6,075 nucleotides of DNA, from NCBI GenBank assembly GCA_027314825.1, contig DAHVAB010000164.1, forward strand, positions 1 through 6,075. Reading direction: 5' to 3'. This document shows, piece by piece, positions 1-5,777 of the stretch. The first letter of the stretch is position 1, and every line of letters begins with the position of its first letter. This stretch comes from Solirubrobacterales bacterium (GTDB lineage: Bacteria > Actinomycetota > Thermoleophilia > Solirubrobacterales > Solirubrobacteraceae). The notes below the pieces were generated by a model that worked only from the letters and a program-made list of their open reading frames with translations, did not search any database and was not told where the DNA came from. Made by a program: the position numbers and the translations under genes.

Positions 1-216
1 TCTTCGCCTTCGAGCAGCCTGGCCGCAGCGTGCCGGGTGGAAGCCCTGAGCCGGACGGGCCGGGCCGGGCCGCCGCCGGCGTGCGCCCGCGCTTCAGCCG
101 TCTTCGCCTTCGAGCAGCTTGGCCGCAGCGTGCCGGGTGGAAGCCCTGAGCCGGACGGGCCGGACGGGCCGCCGCCGGCGCCGCGGCTTCAGCCGTCTTC
201 GCCTTCGAGCAGCTTG
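1..216. repeat. Tandem repeat derived from the 3' end of the HAD gene
   Basis: Three copies begin with the same word (tcttcgccttcgagcagc) at 1, 101 and 196, giving periods of 100 and 95 bp. The first two copies are nearly identical throughout and differ mainly by small indels in the GC-rich part (around 60-95 and 160-190). The third copy is partial: its first 20 or so bases are the last codons and approach to the stop of the HAD gene on the minus strand. Each full copy therefore carries an echo of the gene's C-terminal codons (KLLEGEDG, then TGA) plus about 75 bp of spacer. The echoes lie in different frames from the HAD gene and have no start of their own, so they look non-coding. The array continues beyond the left edge, so total copy number is unknown. 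No other gene was recognised in 1-188. Confidence 0.85.
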
Positions 217-890
217 ACCGCCTCGCGGAGGCTGGAGACTTCGGCGGTCGGCTTCTTCTGCGAGCTCTCCAACGGCTGCTTGGAGCGATTGATCCAGATC
301 ACCGGTATCCGCTGCTTGAGGCAGGGAACGACATCGTGGTGATGGCTGGCCGCGATGTGCACCCAGCCCTTCTTGCCGCCCACGCGGCGGGCGAACTCGA
401 CGAAGTGCGCCGGTTCCGGCTTGTATGAGCGGACCTGCTGGGCGGTGACGACGAGGTCGAAGTCGCTGTGCAGGTGCCGGCGGGTCTGTCCGAGCAGCTT
501 GTCGTCGACGTTGGCGATCAGGCCGAGCTTGAAGCTCTTGGAGAGCTTCTGCAGCTGCGCGGCGGTTTCCTTGAATGGCATCCACCGCGGGATCGAGTCG
601 GGCAGGAAGCCGGAGCGGGACGGTTCCAGATCCCAGCCGATCCGCTTGGCGGTCTGCAGGGCGGTGCGCCTGAGCACCTCGGCCCAGAGCTCGTAGGAGC
701 CGGCTTCGACCTCCTGGGAGACCTCGTGGAAGATCGGGATCAGCTCCTCGCGTGCGACGATCGTGGCGCCGTCGCGTTCCGCCTCCTTGACGAAGGCGTC
801 GTAGATACCGGTCTCCCAATCGATGAGGGAGCCGTAGACGTCGAATGTGACCCATGTGGTGTTCTTCGGAATCGGCATCGGTCGGCGCAT
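189..890 (-). CDS. HAD-family hydrolase, haloacid dehalogenase type II group
   Basis: A 233-residue protein, the usual length for soluble cytoplasmic type II haloacid dehalogenase-like HAD hydrolases. Motif I is FDVYGS (nucleophile Asp17, Ser21). A helical cap follows at about 28-100. Motif II lies in LGLIANVDD (Ala126-Asn127), motif III is Lys157 in RSYKPEP, and motif IV is VHIAASHHHD (Asp186), followed by IPVIWINR as is typical of the group. Family members cleave C-halogen or phosphoester bonds through an Asp ester; the substrate here cannot be read. Ala126 sits where a Ser/Thr is normal, and the Ser and Asn used by true L-2-haloacid dehalogenases near motif IV appear as Ala181 and His183, so real dehalogenase activity is doubtful. 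The ATG at 890 was chosen because AGGA (899-902) lies 8 nt upstream; the internal ATG at 878 has no such site. The gene is divergent from sucC, and its last codons are repeated downstream. Confidence 0.88.
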   Translation of the reverse strand: MRRPMPIPKNTTWVTFDVYGSLIDWETGIYDAFVKEAERDGATIVAREELIPIFHEVSQEVEAGSYELWAEVLRRTALQTAKRIGWDLEPSRSGFLPDSIPRWMPFKETAAQLQKLSKSFKLGLIANVDDKLLGQTRRHLHSDFDLVVTAQQVRSYKPEPAHFVEFARRVGGKKGWVHIAASHHHDVVPCLKQRIPVIWINRSKQPLESSQKKPTAEVSSLREAVKLLEGEDG

Positions 891-902
891 TATGCCGTTC
901 CT

Positions 903-927
903 GCAGGCGGCACGCCTGCGCGCAGGC
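903..927. promoter_or_regulatory. Nested inverted repeat in the HAD-sucC divergent region
   Basis: Three arms occur in a row: GCAGGC (903-908), GCCTGC (914-919) and GCAGGC (922-927). Arms 1 and 2 form a hairpin with a 5-nt loop; arms 2 and 3 form a perfect 14-bp palindrome (914-927). The block fills much of the 66-bp gap between the two divergent starts and abuts the AGGA of the HAD gene. It could be an operator for a dimeric regulator serving both directions, or a competing stem pair in the HAD 5' leader. The inverted repeats are directly visible; the function is inference. Confidence 0.5.
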
Positions 928-940
928 CGAAGCGATCGGT

Positions 941-946
941 TAGAGT
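941..946 (+). promoter_or_regulatory. Candidate -10 element of sucC
   Basis: TAGAGT fits the actinobacterial TANNNT -10 pattern and stands 10 nt before the sucC ATG, which would put transcription start within a few nucleotides of the start codon. No convincing -35 is visible 16-18 bp upstream. There is no Shine-Dalgarno sequence before sucC, consistent with a leaderless or very short leader. Confidence 0.35.
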
Positions 947-956
947 CCGCCACCCG

Positions 957-2117
957 ATGGACCTGCTCGAATATCAAGGCAAGCAGCTTTTCGCCAGGCA
1001 CGGCCTGGCCGTCTCGCCGGGCCGCGCGGTCGCCACCGTCGATGAGGCGCTGGCTGCGGCCGACGAGGTCGGCTATCCGGTGGTGGTCAAGGCGCAGGTC
1101 CTGATCGGCGGCCGCGGCAAGGCCGGCGGGGTGAAGCTCGCCGCCGACGCCGACGAGGTGCGCGAGCATGCCGGCAACATCCTCGGGATGGACATTCGCG
1201 GGCACACGGTGCACACGCTCTGGATCGAGCACGCCTCCGATATCGCGACCGAGTATTACGCCTCGGTGCTGCTCGACCGCTCCGCCAAGCAGCCGCTGGT
1301 GATGTTCTCGACCGAGGGCGGCGTGGAGATCGAGCAGATCGCCAAGGAGACGCCGGAGAGGCTCGTTCGCAGCCACGTCGACTCGCTGAAGGGCCTGGAC
1401 TCGGAGCAGGCGCTGCGGATCGCGACAGAGGGCGGCGCCGAGGAGGATGTCCGCCAGGGCGTGGCCGACGCCCTGGTGGCGCTCTATGAGGTCTGGGATG
1501 CCGAGGATGCGACGCTGGCGGAGATCAACCCGCTGATCGTCACCCCCGATCGGCAGGTGAGGGCGCTCGACGCGAAGGTGTCTCTCGACGGCAACGCGCT
1601 CTACCGCCACCCGGAGAACCAGGATCTCTCGGATACGGCCAACGAAGACCCGATCGAGCGCCGGGCCAAAGAGCAGGGCGTGCAGTATGTGAAGCTCGAC
1701 GGCGACATCGGGATCCTCGGCAACGGGGCGGGCCTTGTGATGTCGACGCTCGACGTCGTGGCAAGGGCCGGCGGCAGCCCGGCGAACTTCCTGGACGCCG
1801 GCGGCGGATCCGACGCGGAGAAGATCAAGCAGGCGGTCGACCTGATCCTCGCCAACGATGCGGTGAAGGCGGTGCTGTTCAACATCTTCGGCGGGATCAC
1901 CCGCTGCGACGAGGTGGCGAAGGGGCTGATCGCCGCCTTCGAGGAGATCCGACCGAGCGTGCCGTTCGTCGTCCGCCTCGACGGCACCAACGACGAGGCC
2001 GGCCGCGCGCTGCTGGCGGATGCGGCGCTGCCGAACGTGCATCCGGCGAGGACGATGAACGAGGCCGCGGAGATGGTGGTCGCCCTGGCCGCCGGGCGTG
2101 AGGAGGCGAAGGCCTGA
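957..2117 (+). CDS. sucC: Succinyl-CoA synthetase (ADP/GDP-forming), beta subunit
   Basis: A 386-residue protein, matching the usual beta-subunit length. With SucD it interconverts succinyl-CoA plus NDP and phosphate with succinate, CoA and NTP, the substrate-level phosphorylation step of the TCA cycle, in the cytoplasm. The N-terminus MDLLEYQGKQLFARHG is the family signature. An ATP-grasp domain covers about 1-225, with the nucleotide-binding stretch KAQVLIGGRGKAGG (from Lys45) and EINPL (from Glu189) followed by the LDAK and DGNAL motifs. The C-terminal ligase-CoA domain shows NGAGL (about 255), FLDAGGG, NIFGGITRCD (about 309) and VRLDGTN (about 339). NDP preference cannot be decided here. 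The ATG at 957 fits the family N-terminus exactly; the longer upstream extension of this frame is antisense to the HAD gene. There is no Shine-Dalgarno sequence. The stop overlaps the sucD start. Confidence 0.97.
   Translation: MDLLEYQGKQLFARHGLAVSPGRAVATVDEALAAADEVGYPVVVKAQVLIGGRGKAGGVKLAADADEVREHAGNILGMDIRGHTVHTLWIEHASDIATEYYASVLLDRSAKQPLVMFSTEGGVEIEQIAKETPERLVRSHVDSLKGLDSEQALRIATEGGAEEDVRQGVADALVALYEVWDAEDATLAEINPLIVTPDRQVRALDAKVSLDGNALYRHPENQDLSDTANEDPIERRAKEQGVQYVKLDGDIGILGNGAGLVMSTLDVVARAGGSPANFLDAGGGSDAEKIKQAVDLILANDAVKAVLFNIFGGITRCDEVAKGLIAAFEEIRPSVPFVVRLDGTNDEAGRALLADAALPNVHPARTMNEAAEMVVALAAGREEAKA
2101..2106 (+). promoter_or_regulatory. Shine-Dalgarno site of sucD inside the sucC 3' end
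   Basis: AGGAGG lies 10 nt before the sucD ATG, within the last codons of sucC. With the TGATG stop/start overlap at 2115-2119 it indicates translational coupling, which would help keep the two subunits equimolar. Confidence 0.75.
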
Positions 2118-3016
2118 TGTCGATCCTGATCGACAGGGAGACCCGTCTTCTCGTCGCCGGGATCACCGGCAAAGAGGGCTCGTTCCACACGCTGAACAAC
2201 CGCCGCTATGGGACGAACGTCGTCGGCGGCGTCACGCCCGGCAAGGGCGGCCAGGACGTGGAGGGCATCCCCGTCTTCGACAGCTTCGCCGACGCGGTGG
2301 CGCAGACCCGCCCGAACACGGCGATGATCTTCGTGCCGCCGCGCTTCGCCGCCGACTCGATCCTCGAGGCGGCGGCCGCGGGCGTGGAGCTGATCATCAC
2401 GATCACCGAGGGCATTCCCGCCCATGACGAGCTGAAGGTGTACAACACGGTCAGGCGAGACCATCCCGGGACGCGGCTGATCGGCCCGAACTGCCCCGGC
2501 ATCCTCTCTCCCGGCAAGGCGAACGTCGGGATCATCCCCGCCTCCTTCTTCAGTGAGGGCAATGTCGGGGTCGTCTCCCGCTCGGGCACGCTCACCTACC
2601 AGATCGGCAACGAGATCGCGCAGGCCGGCTTCGGCTGCAGCACGATCGTCGGGATCGGCGGCGACCCGGTTCCGGGCTCCTCCTTCGTCGACGTTCTCGA
2701 GCTCTTCGAGGACGACGAGCAGACCGAGCTGATCGTGCTCTCCGGCGAGATCGGCGGCTCCGCCGAGGAGGAGGCTGCCGAATACATCGCCGAGCACGTC
2801 TCGAAGCCGGTCGTCGCCTACATCGCCGGCTTCACCGCCCCGCCCGGCAAGCAGATGGGCCACGCCGGAGCGATCGTCTCCGGCTCCGCCGGAACGGCGG
2901 CGGCGAAGGCGCAGGCGCTGGAAGCGAAGGGCGTGCGCGTCGGGCGCACACCGACCGAGGTCGCAGAGCTCGCGGTGCAGATGCTTGGCGAGTCGTCCTC
3001 GGCGCCGGTACGCTAA
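2117..3016 (+). CDS. sucD: Succinyl-CoA synthetase, alpha subunit
   Basis: A 299-residue protein, close to the usual alpha-subunit length (about 290). It carries the phosphorylated active-site histidine and binds CoA, and pairs with SucC. The N-terminal Rossmann-like CoA-binding domain contains GITGKEGSFHT (15-25) and VGGVTPGKGG (36-45). Further family blocks are ITITEGIP, IGPNCPG (Cys126), SRSGTLTY (154-161) and GIGGDPVPGS. In the C-terminal domain, GEIGGSAEEEAA holds Glu211, equivalent to the glutamate that stabilises phosphohistidine, and GKQMGHAGA holds His249, the phosphorylated residue. All key residues are present. The ATG overlaps the sucC stop (TGATG) and has AGGAGG 10 nt upstream. 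The C-terminus has a short Ser-rich tail (ESSSAPVR). The next gene begins within a few bases of the stop. Confidence 0.97.
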   Translation: MSILIDRETRLLVAGITGKEGSFHTLNNRRYGTNVVGGVTPGKGGQDVEGIPVFDSFADAVAQTRPNTAMIFVPPRFAADSILEAAAAGVELIITITEGIPAHDELKVYNTVRRDHPGTRLIGPNCPGILSPGKANVGIIPASFFSEGNVGVVSRSGTLTYQIGNEIAQAGFGCSTIVGIGGDPVPGSSFVDVLELFEDDEQTELIVLSGEIGGSAEEEAAEYIAEHVSKPVVAYIAGFTAPPGKQMGHAGAIVSGSAGTAAAKAQALEAKGVRVGRTPTEVAELAVQMLGESSSAPVR

Positions 3017-3020
3017 CCGT

Positions 3021-3848
3021 GTGGACAGAGAGGTAGGAAGGACGCTCGCCGAGCTCGAGCGCAAGCTGCATGAGCTTGAGCGCGCGCTGCGCGGCACCGA
3101 TGAGGGGCAGGGGGCCTACCGGCAGCCGCCGCAGGCCGCCGGGACCGGCGTGCCTCCCGCGCCGGAGCAGGCCGGCGCGTTCCCCGCGCACGCGGGCGCC
3201 GGCGGCGCCTATTCCGCGCCGGGAGGGGCCGGGGTGGGCCCATCCTCCGCGCAGGGCGAGGCGTTCCCCGCGCACGCGGGCGCTGGCGGCGCCTATTCCG
3301 CGCCGGGAGGGGCCGGGGTGGGCCCATCCTCCGCGCGGGGCGAGGCGTTCCCCGCGCACGCGGGCGCCGGTGGCGCCTATTCCGCGCCGGGAGGGGCCGG
3401 GGTGCCCGCATCCTCTCCGCAGGGCGAGGCGTTCCCCGCGCACGCGGGCGTCGGCGGCGCCTATTCCGCGCCGGGAGGGGCCGGGGTGGGCCAATCCTCC
3501 GCGCAGGGCGAGGCGTTCCCCGCACGCGGACACGACAGTGCGAGGCTCGTCGACGAGGCGACGCCCGGTGCTCAGCCCGGCCGCTGGCAGGCGCAGGCGG
3601 AGCCGAGTCCGGCAGGGCAGCCGCAGGAACGACAGGCGCCGAGCGGAGCGGCCTGGCGCGGTCGGCCGGGCCGTGGGGAGGCGGCGCAGGCAGCGGCCGC
3701 CCGCCCCTCCGACGAGACGATCGACCTTGCGGAGCTGACGCGCTTTCGCGACCGTCTGGAGCAGACGATGCGGGCACTCATAGCCGACTACGACCGGATC
3801 ATCTCGCTGCGCCGGGCGCCTGCCGAGCCGCCGCGGGAGCCCCGCTGA
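3021..3848 (+). CDS. Hypothetical repeat protein with terminal helical heptads, downstream of sucCD
   Basis: Not recognised as a named family. The GTG start at 3021 gives 275 residues; it is 4 nt after the sucD stop and needs no overlap. An ATG at 2985 is also in frame (287 residues) but lies inside sucD; neither has a clear Shine-Dalgarno site, so translation may depend on termination at sucD. Residues 2-24 form an amphipathic helix with leucines at 9, 12, 16, 19 and 23 (heptad spacing). Residues 53-164 are four 28-residue repeats (AFPAHAGAGGAYSAPGGAGVG...), rich in Gly, Ala and Pro and probably disordered. About 165-230 is an Arg/Gln/Ala/Pro linker. About 235-263 is a second helix with hydrophobic residues at 239, 242, 246, 250, 253, 257 and 260. 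There is no signal peptide or membrane segment. The two coiled-coil-like ends in one frame argue that this frame is the real one. Role unknown; co-transcription with sucCD is likely. Confidence 0.72.
   Translation: MDREVGRTLAELERKLHELERALRGTDEGQGAYRQPPQAAGTGVPPAPEQAGAFPAHAGAGGAYSAPGGAGVGPSSAQGEAFPAHAGAGGAYSAPGGAGVGPSSARGEAFPAHAGAGGAYSAPGGAGVPASSPQGEAFPAHAGVGGAYSAPGGAGVGQSSAQGEAFPARGHDSARLVDEATPGAQPGRWQAQAEPSPAGQPQERQAPSGAAWRGRPGRGEAAQAAAARPSDETIDLAELTRFRDRLEQTMRALIADYDRIISLRRAPAEPPREPR
3177..3530 (+). repeat. 84-bp in-frame tandem repeat, four copies plus a partial fifth
   Basis: Copies begin with gcgttccccgc at 3177, 3261, 3345 and 3429, exactly 84 bp apart, and a fifth partial copy starts at 3513 and diverges after about 17 bp. 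The unit is a multiple of three, so each copy adds 28 residues without a frameshift. Copies 1 and 2 differ at only two positions by eye; copies 3 and 4 differ mainly in the tail coding VGPSSAQ. Identity extends to synonymous positions, pointing to recent duplication or gene conversion rather than protein-level selection alone. The same periodicity keeps other frames open on both strands, which creates spurious ORFs. Confidence 0.93.
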
Positions 3849-3902
3849 GCGGCGCGGGCGACCTCGCGCGCACGACCGCGGCTCACATATAAGCTTCCGG
3901 CC
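3849..3902 (+). promoter_or_regulatory. Intergenic promoter region of the aminotransferase gene
   Basis: This 54-bp gap contains the only AT-rich island nearby, CACATATAAGCTT (3884-3896). TAAGCT (3890-3895) fits the TANNNT -10 pattern and ends 7 nt before the ATG, so the transcript may be leaderless. TATAAG at 3888 is an alternative register. No Shine-Dalgarno sequence and no good -35 are visible. TGAGC (3846-3850) and GCTCA (3881-3885) can pair around an inner GCGCG/CGCGC stem (3852-3856/3865-3869); this could act as a weak terminator for the upstream gene, but no T-tract follows. Confidence 0.45.
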
Positions 3903-4988
3903 ATGCCGAGCTCAGCCACGATCTCATTCGCCCGCGGCGCACCGTCGCTGGACATCATCGACGTCGAGGGCCTGCGTGCGGCCGCCGGACGTGCCTTCGA
4001 GAGCGACCCGGCCGGCGCCACCGCGTACGGCACCTCGGTCGGGTATGGACGGCTGCGGGCGTGGATCGCCGACAGGCACGGCGTGGAGCCGGAGCGGGTG
4101 ATCGTCACCAACGGCTCGATGCAGGCCGACGCCTTCCTCTTCGAGCATCTCGTGTCCAAGGGCGACGCGGTGATCGTGGAGAAGCCGACCTACGACCGGA
4201 CGCTGCTCTCGCTGCGCACGCGCGGCGCGAGCGTGCATGCGGTGGAGCTCGCGCCCGACGGGATCGACGTCGACGCGCTGGCGCGGCTGCTGGAGGGAGG
4301 CGTGGCGGCGAAGCTCGCTCACATCATCCCGAACTTCCAGAACCCGGCCGGCTACACGATCTCGCTGGCCAAGCGCAGGCGTCTGCTGGAGCTGGCCGCC
4401 CAGCACGACTTCACGATCTTCGAGGACGACCCGTACGTCGCGCTGCGCTTCGGAGGGGAGCCGCTGCCCACGATGCTCTCGCTCGACCCCGACCGCGTCA
4501 TATATGCCTCCTCCTTCTCCAAGACCGTCTGCCCCGGCATCCGCGTCGGATACCTGGTCGGCCCGCCGCAGGAGATCGCGGCGATCGCACAGCTGGCGAC
4601 CAACACCTACATCTCGCCGAACATGGTCGCCCAGGCGATCGTGTATGAGTTCTGCGCCTCCGGCGCGATCGAGCGTTCGATCGAGACGGTGAGGACGGCG
4701 CTGGCGGAGCGGGTCGCGGTGCTCGCGGATGCGCTGCGCCGAGAGCTGCCGGAGGCACGGTTCACGCCTCCGGAGGGTGGCTACTTCATGTGGGTGACAC
4801 TCCCGGAGGGAACCGATGTCGGCGCCCTGCACGGCGCTGCCGCCGAGCGGGGCCTGGCCTTCGTGAAGGGAGGGGACTTCCTGCTTGCCGGCGGCCAGAA
4901 CACCCTGCGGATCGCCTACTCCGGCGTGACGCCCGAGCAGATCGACGAGGGCGTCAAGCGGTTGGCGGACGCCTATCACTCGCTCTGA
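3903..4988 (+). CDS. PLP-dependent aminotransferase (fold type I, class I/II)
   Basis: A 361-residue cytosolic enzyme expected to transfer amino groups from an amino acid to a 2-oxo acid through pyridoxal phosphate. The sequence resembles 2-aminoadipate (LysN-like) and MocR-type catalytic domains, but no GntR-type winged helix precedes it, so it is a free enzyme rather than a MocR regulator. Visible motifs: AYGTSVGYGRLR near the N-terminus; TNGSMQA, the cofactor phosphate loop; EKPTYDR; PNFQNPAG with Asn147; EDDPY with Asp175 (pyridine nitrogen) and Tyr178; SSFSKTVCPGIRVGY with Schiff-base Lys207 and phosphate-binding Arg214; PEGGYFMWV; and NTLRIAYSG with substrate-carboxylate Arg336. All expected catalytic residues are present. 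The N-terminus is shorter than in LysN. Substrate cannot be assigned; an aromatic, branched-chain or aminoadipate donor is possible. The gene appears to be its own unit and ends 18 bp from the convergent regulator gene. Confidence 0.93.
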   Translation: MPSSATISFARGAPSLDIIDVEGLRAAAGRAFESDPAGATAYGTSVGYGRLRAWIADRHGVEPERVIVTNGSMQADAFLFEHLVSKGDAVIVEKPTYDRTLLSLRTRGASVHAVELAPDGIDVDALARLLEGGVAAKLAHIIPNFQNPAGYTISLAKRRRLLELAAQHDFTIFEDDPYVALRFGGEPLPTMLSLDPDRVIYASSFSKTVCPGIRVGYLVGPPQEIAAIAQLATNTYISPNMVAQAIVYEFCASGAIERSIETVRTALAERVAVLADALRRELPEARFTPPEGGYFMWVTLPEGTDVGALHGAAAERGLAFVKGGDFLLAGGQNTLRIAYSGVTPEQIDEGVKRLADAYHSL

Positions 4989-5006
4989 CGCCGCCTCCGC
5001 GCCGAG

Positions 5007-5720
5007 CTACCTGCCGTATCGTTGGCCGAGCACGAGTTGCTCCGGCAGCGCGGTGCGCGGCGGCGGCGAGGGGTCGGCCACCACCGAGACGGTCTCGGCG
5101 ACGCTCGGGGTGAGCGCACAGCGACGGCCGTCCTCGGCCTCGACGACGACCTCCTGCTCACTGCGCGCCGCCAGCGTGCCGGTCATGCCAGGCTCGATGC
5201 CGGACTCCTTCAGGTAGTGGAGCAGGTCCTCGGCCTCGTTCTCGAAGCGCAGGATGCGCACCGAGGCGCCCTCGGCGACGTCGGCCAGCGGCACGCCCTC
5301 GATCCGCGCGCCGACCACGATCGGATGGCCGTGCGGGCATGTCTTCGCGTCGCCGATCGCGGTCAGCATCCGCTCTTCGAGCACCTGTGACATCGCGTGC
5401 TCAAGCCGCTCGGCCTCCTCGTGGACCTCGTCCCAGGGGATACCCAGCACGTCGGTGAGAAAGCGCTCGATCAGCCGGTGGCGACGGACCACCGTCTCGG
5501 CGTGGGCGACGCCCTCGTCGGTGAACGAGATCGTCCGGTCCTTCGCCCTGGTTATGTAGCCGTCGCGCTCAAGGCGCCCGACCATCTCGTGCACCGTCGG
5601 CGCGGAGAGCTGCATCGCCCTGGCCACGTTTGCCCCTGTCATGGGAAGGCCGGCCTCGTGCAGCCAGAAGAGGCTCTGCAGGTACTCCTCCTCCGCGACC
5701 GTCGCGCCCTCGCTGCCCAT
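5007..5720 (-). CDS. DtxR/MntR-family metal-dependent transcriptional repressor
   Basis: A 237-residue regulator in three parts: a winged helix (about 8-66, recognition helix in LSAPTVHEMVGRLERDGY), a dimerisation and metal-binding domain (about 68-138), and a C-terminal FeoA/SH3-like domain (about 150-215, ILRFENEAEDLLHYLKESGIEPG). Members bind Fe(II) or Mn(II), then repress metal uptake or related genes as dimers. Ligand positions by motif alignment with DtxR: His81 (H79), Glu85 (E83), His100 (H98), Glu104 in place of Cys102, Glu107 (E105), His108 (H106), and Glu12 in place of Met10. The all-oxygen/nitrogen set resembles MntR more than DtxR, so manganese sensing is a reasonable guess, not proven. 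The ATG at 5720 was chosen because it gives the family N-terminus; longer in-frame starts reach back through the structured leader of the transposase. There is no Shine-Dalgarno sequence. It is convergent with the aminotransferase and divergent from the transposase. Confidence 0.92.
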   Translation of the reverse strand: MGSEGATVAEEEYLQSLFWLHEAGLPMTGANVARAMQLSAPTVHEMVGRLERDGYITRAKDRTISFTDEGVAHAETVVRRHRLIERFLTDVLGIPWDEVHEEAERLEHAMSQVLEERMLTAIGDAKTCPHGHPIVVGARIEGVPLADVAEGASVRILRFENEAEDLLHYLKESGIEPGMTGTLAARSEQEVVVEAEDGRRCALTPSVAETVSVVADPSPPPRTALPEQLVLGQRYGR

Positions 5721-5728
5721 GAACCGGG

Positions 5729-5734
5729 ATGCTA
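5729..5734 (-). promoter_or_regulatory. Candidate -10 element of the DtxR/MntR-type gene
   Basis: On the minus strand TAGCAT (TANNNT) ends 8 nt before the ATG at 5720. There is no Shine-Dalgarno sequence, so a leaderless or near-leaderless transcript is likely. The region where a -35 would fall (about 5752-5757) is the loop of the interrupted palindrome at 5745-5763. Confidence 0.35.
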
Positions 5735-5744
5735 GACCATATGT

Positions 5745-5763
5745 GACGCCGTTCTCTGGCGTC
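5745..5763. promoter_or_regulatory. 19-bp interrupted palindrome upstream of the metal regulator gene
   Basis: GACGCC (5745-5750) and GGCGTC (5758-5763) are perfect inverted arms around a 7-nt centre (gttctct). The total length of 19 bp and the place, over the expected -35 of the regulator gene, fit an operator for a dimeric repressor such as the regulator itself. The arms do not resemble the classical AT-rich DtxR box (TTAGG...CCTAA). Alternatively it is the first hairpin of the structured IS110 leader that follows on the plus strand. Confidence 0.45.
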
Positions 5764-5777
5764 CGGTTGTGGTGTGA

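Noticed and set aside
1..216. CRISPR array or short-repeat array at the left edge
   Set aside because: The near-identical unit is almost the whole 95-100 bp period, with no short-repeat/variable-spacer alternation, and it matches a gene end.
468..956. N-terminal extension of SucC to an ATG at 468
   Set aside because: It is antisense to the HAD gene, and the family N-terminus MDLLEYQGKQLFARHG begins exactly at the 957 ATG.
189..2042. A single long minus-strand reading frame covering the HAD gene and most of sucC in antisense
   Set aside because: Only 189-890 shows family motifs, and the AGGA site at 899-902 marks its start. The rest is antisense to sucC and is Arg/Asp/Val-rich shadow sequence typical of GC-rich DNA.
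2832..3777. Arg/Pro-rich open frames on the minus strand and in another plus frame across the 84-bp repeats
   Set aside because: The period is a multiple of three, which keeps other frames open automatically. Only the plus frame from 3021 has two heptad helices flanking the array.
3924..4979. Long minus-strand frame opposite the aminotransferase
   Set aside because: The plus strand encodes a complete set of aminotransferase motifs over the whole span; the antisense product shows no recognisable motif.
4989..5006. Bidirectional terminator between the aminotransferase and regulator genes
   Set aside because: The gap is only 18 bp and shows no stem-loop with a T-tract.
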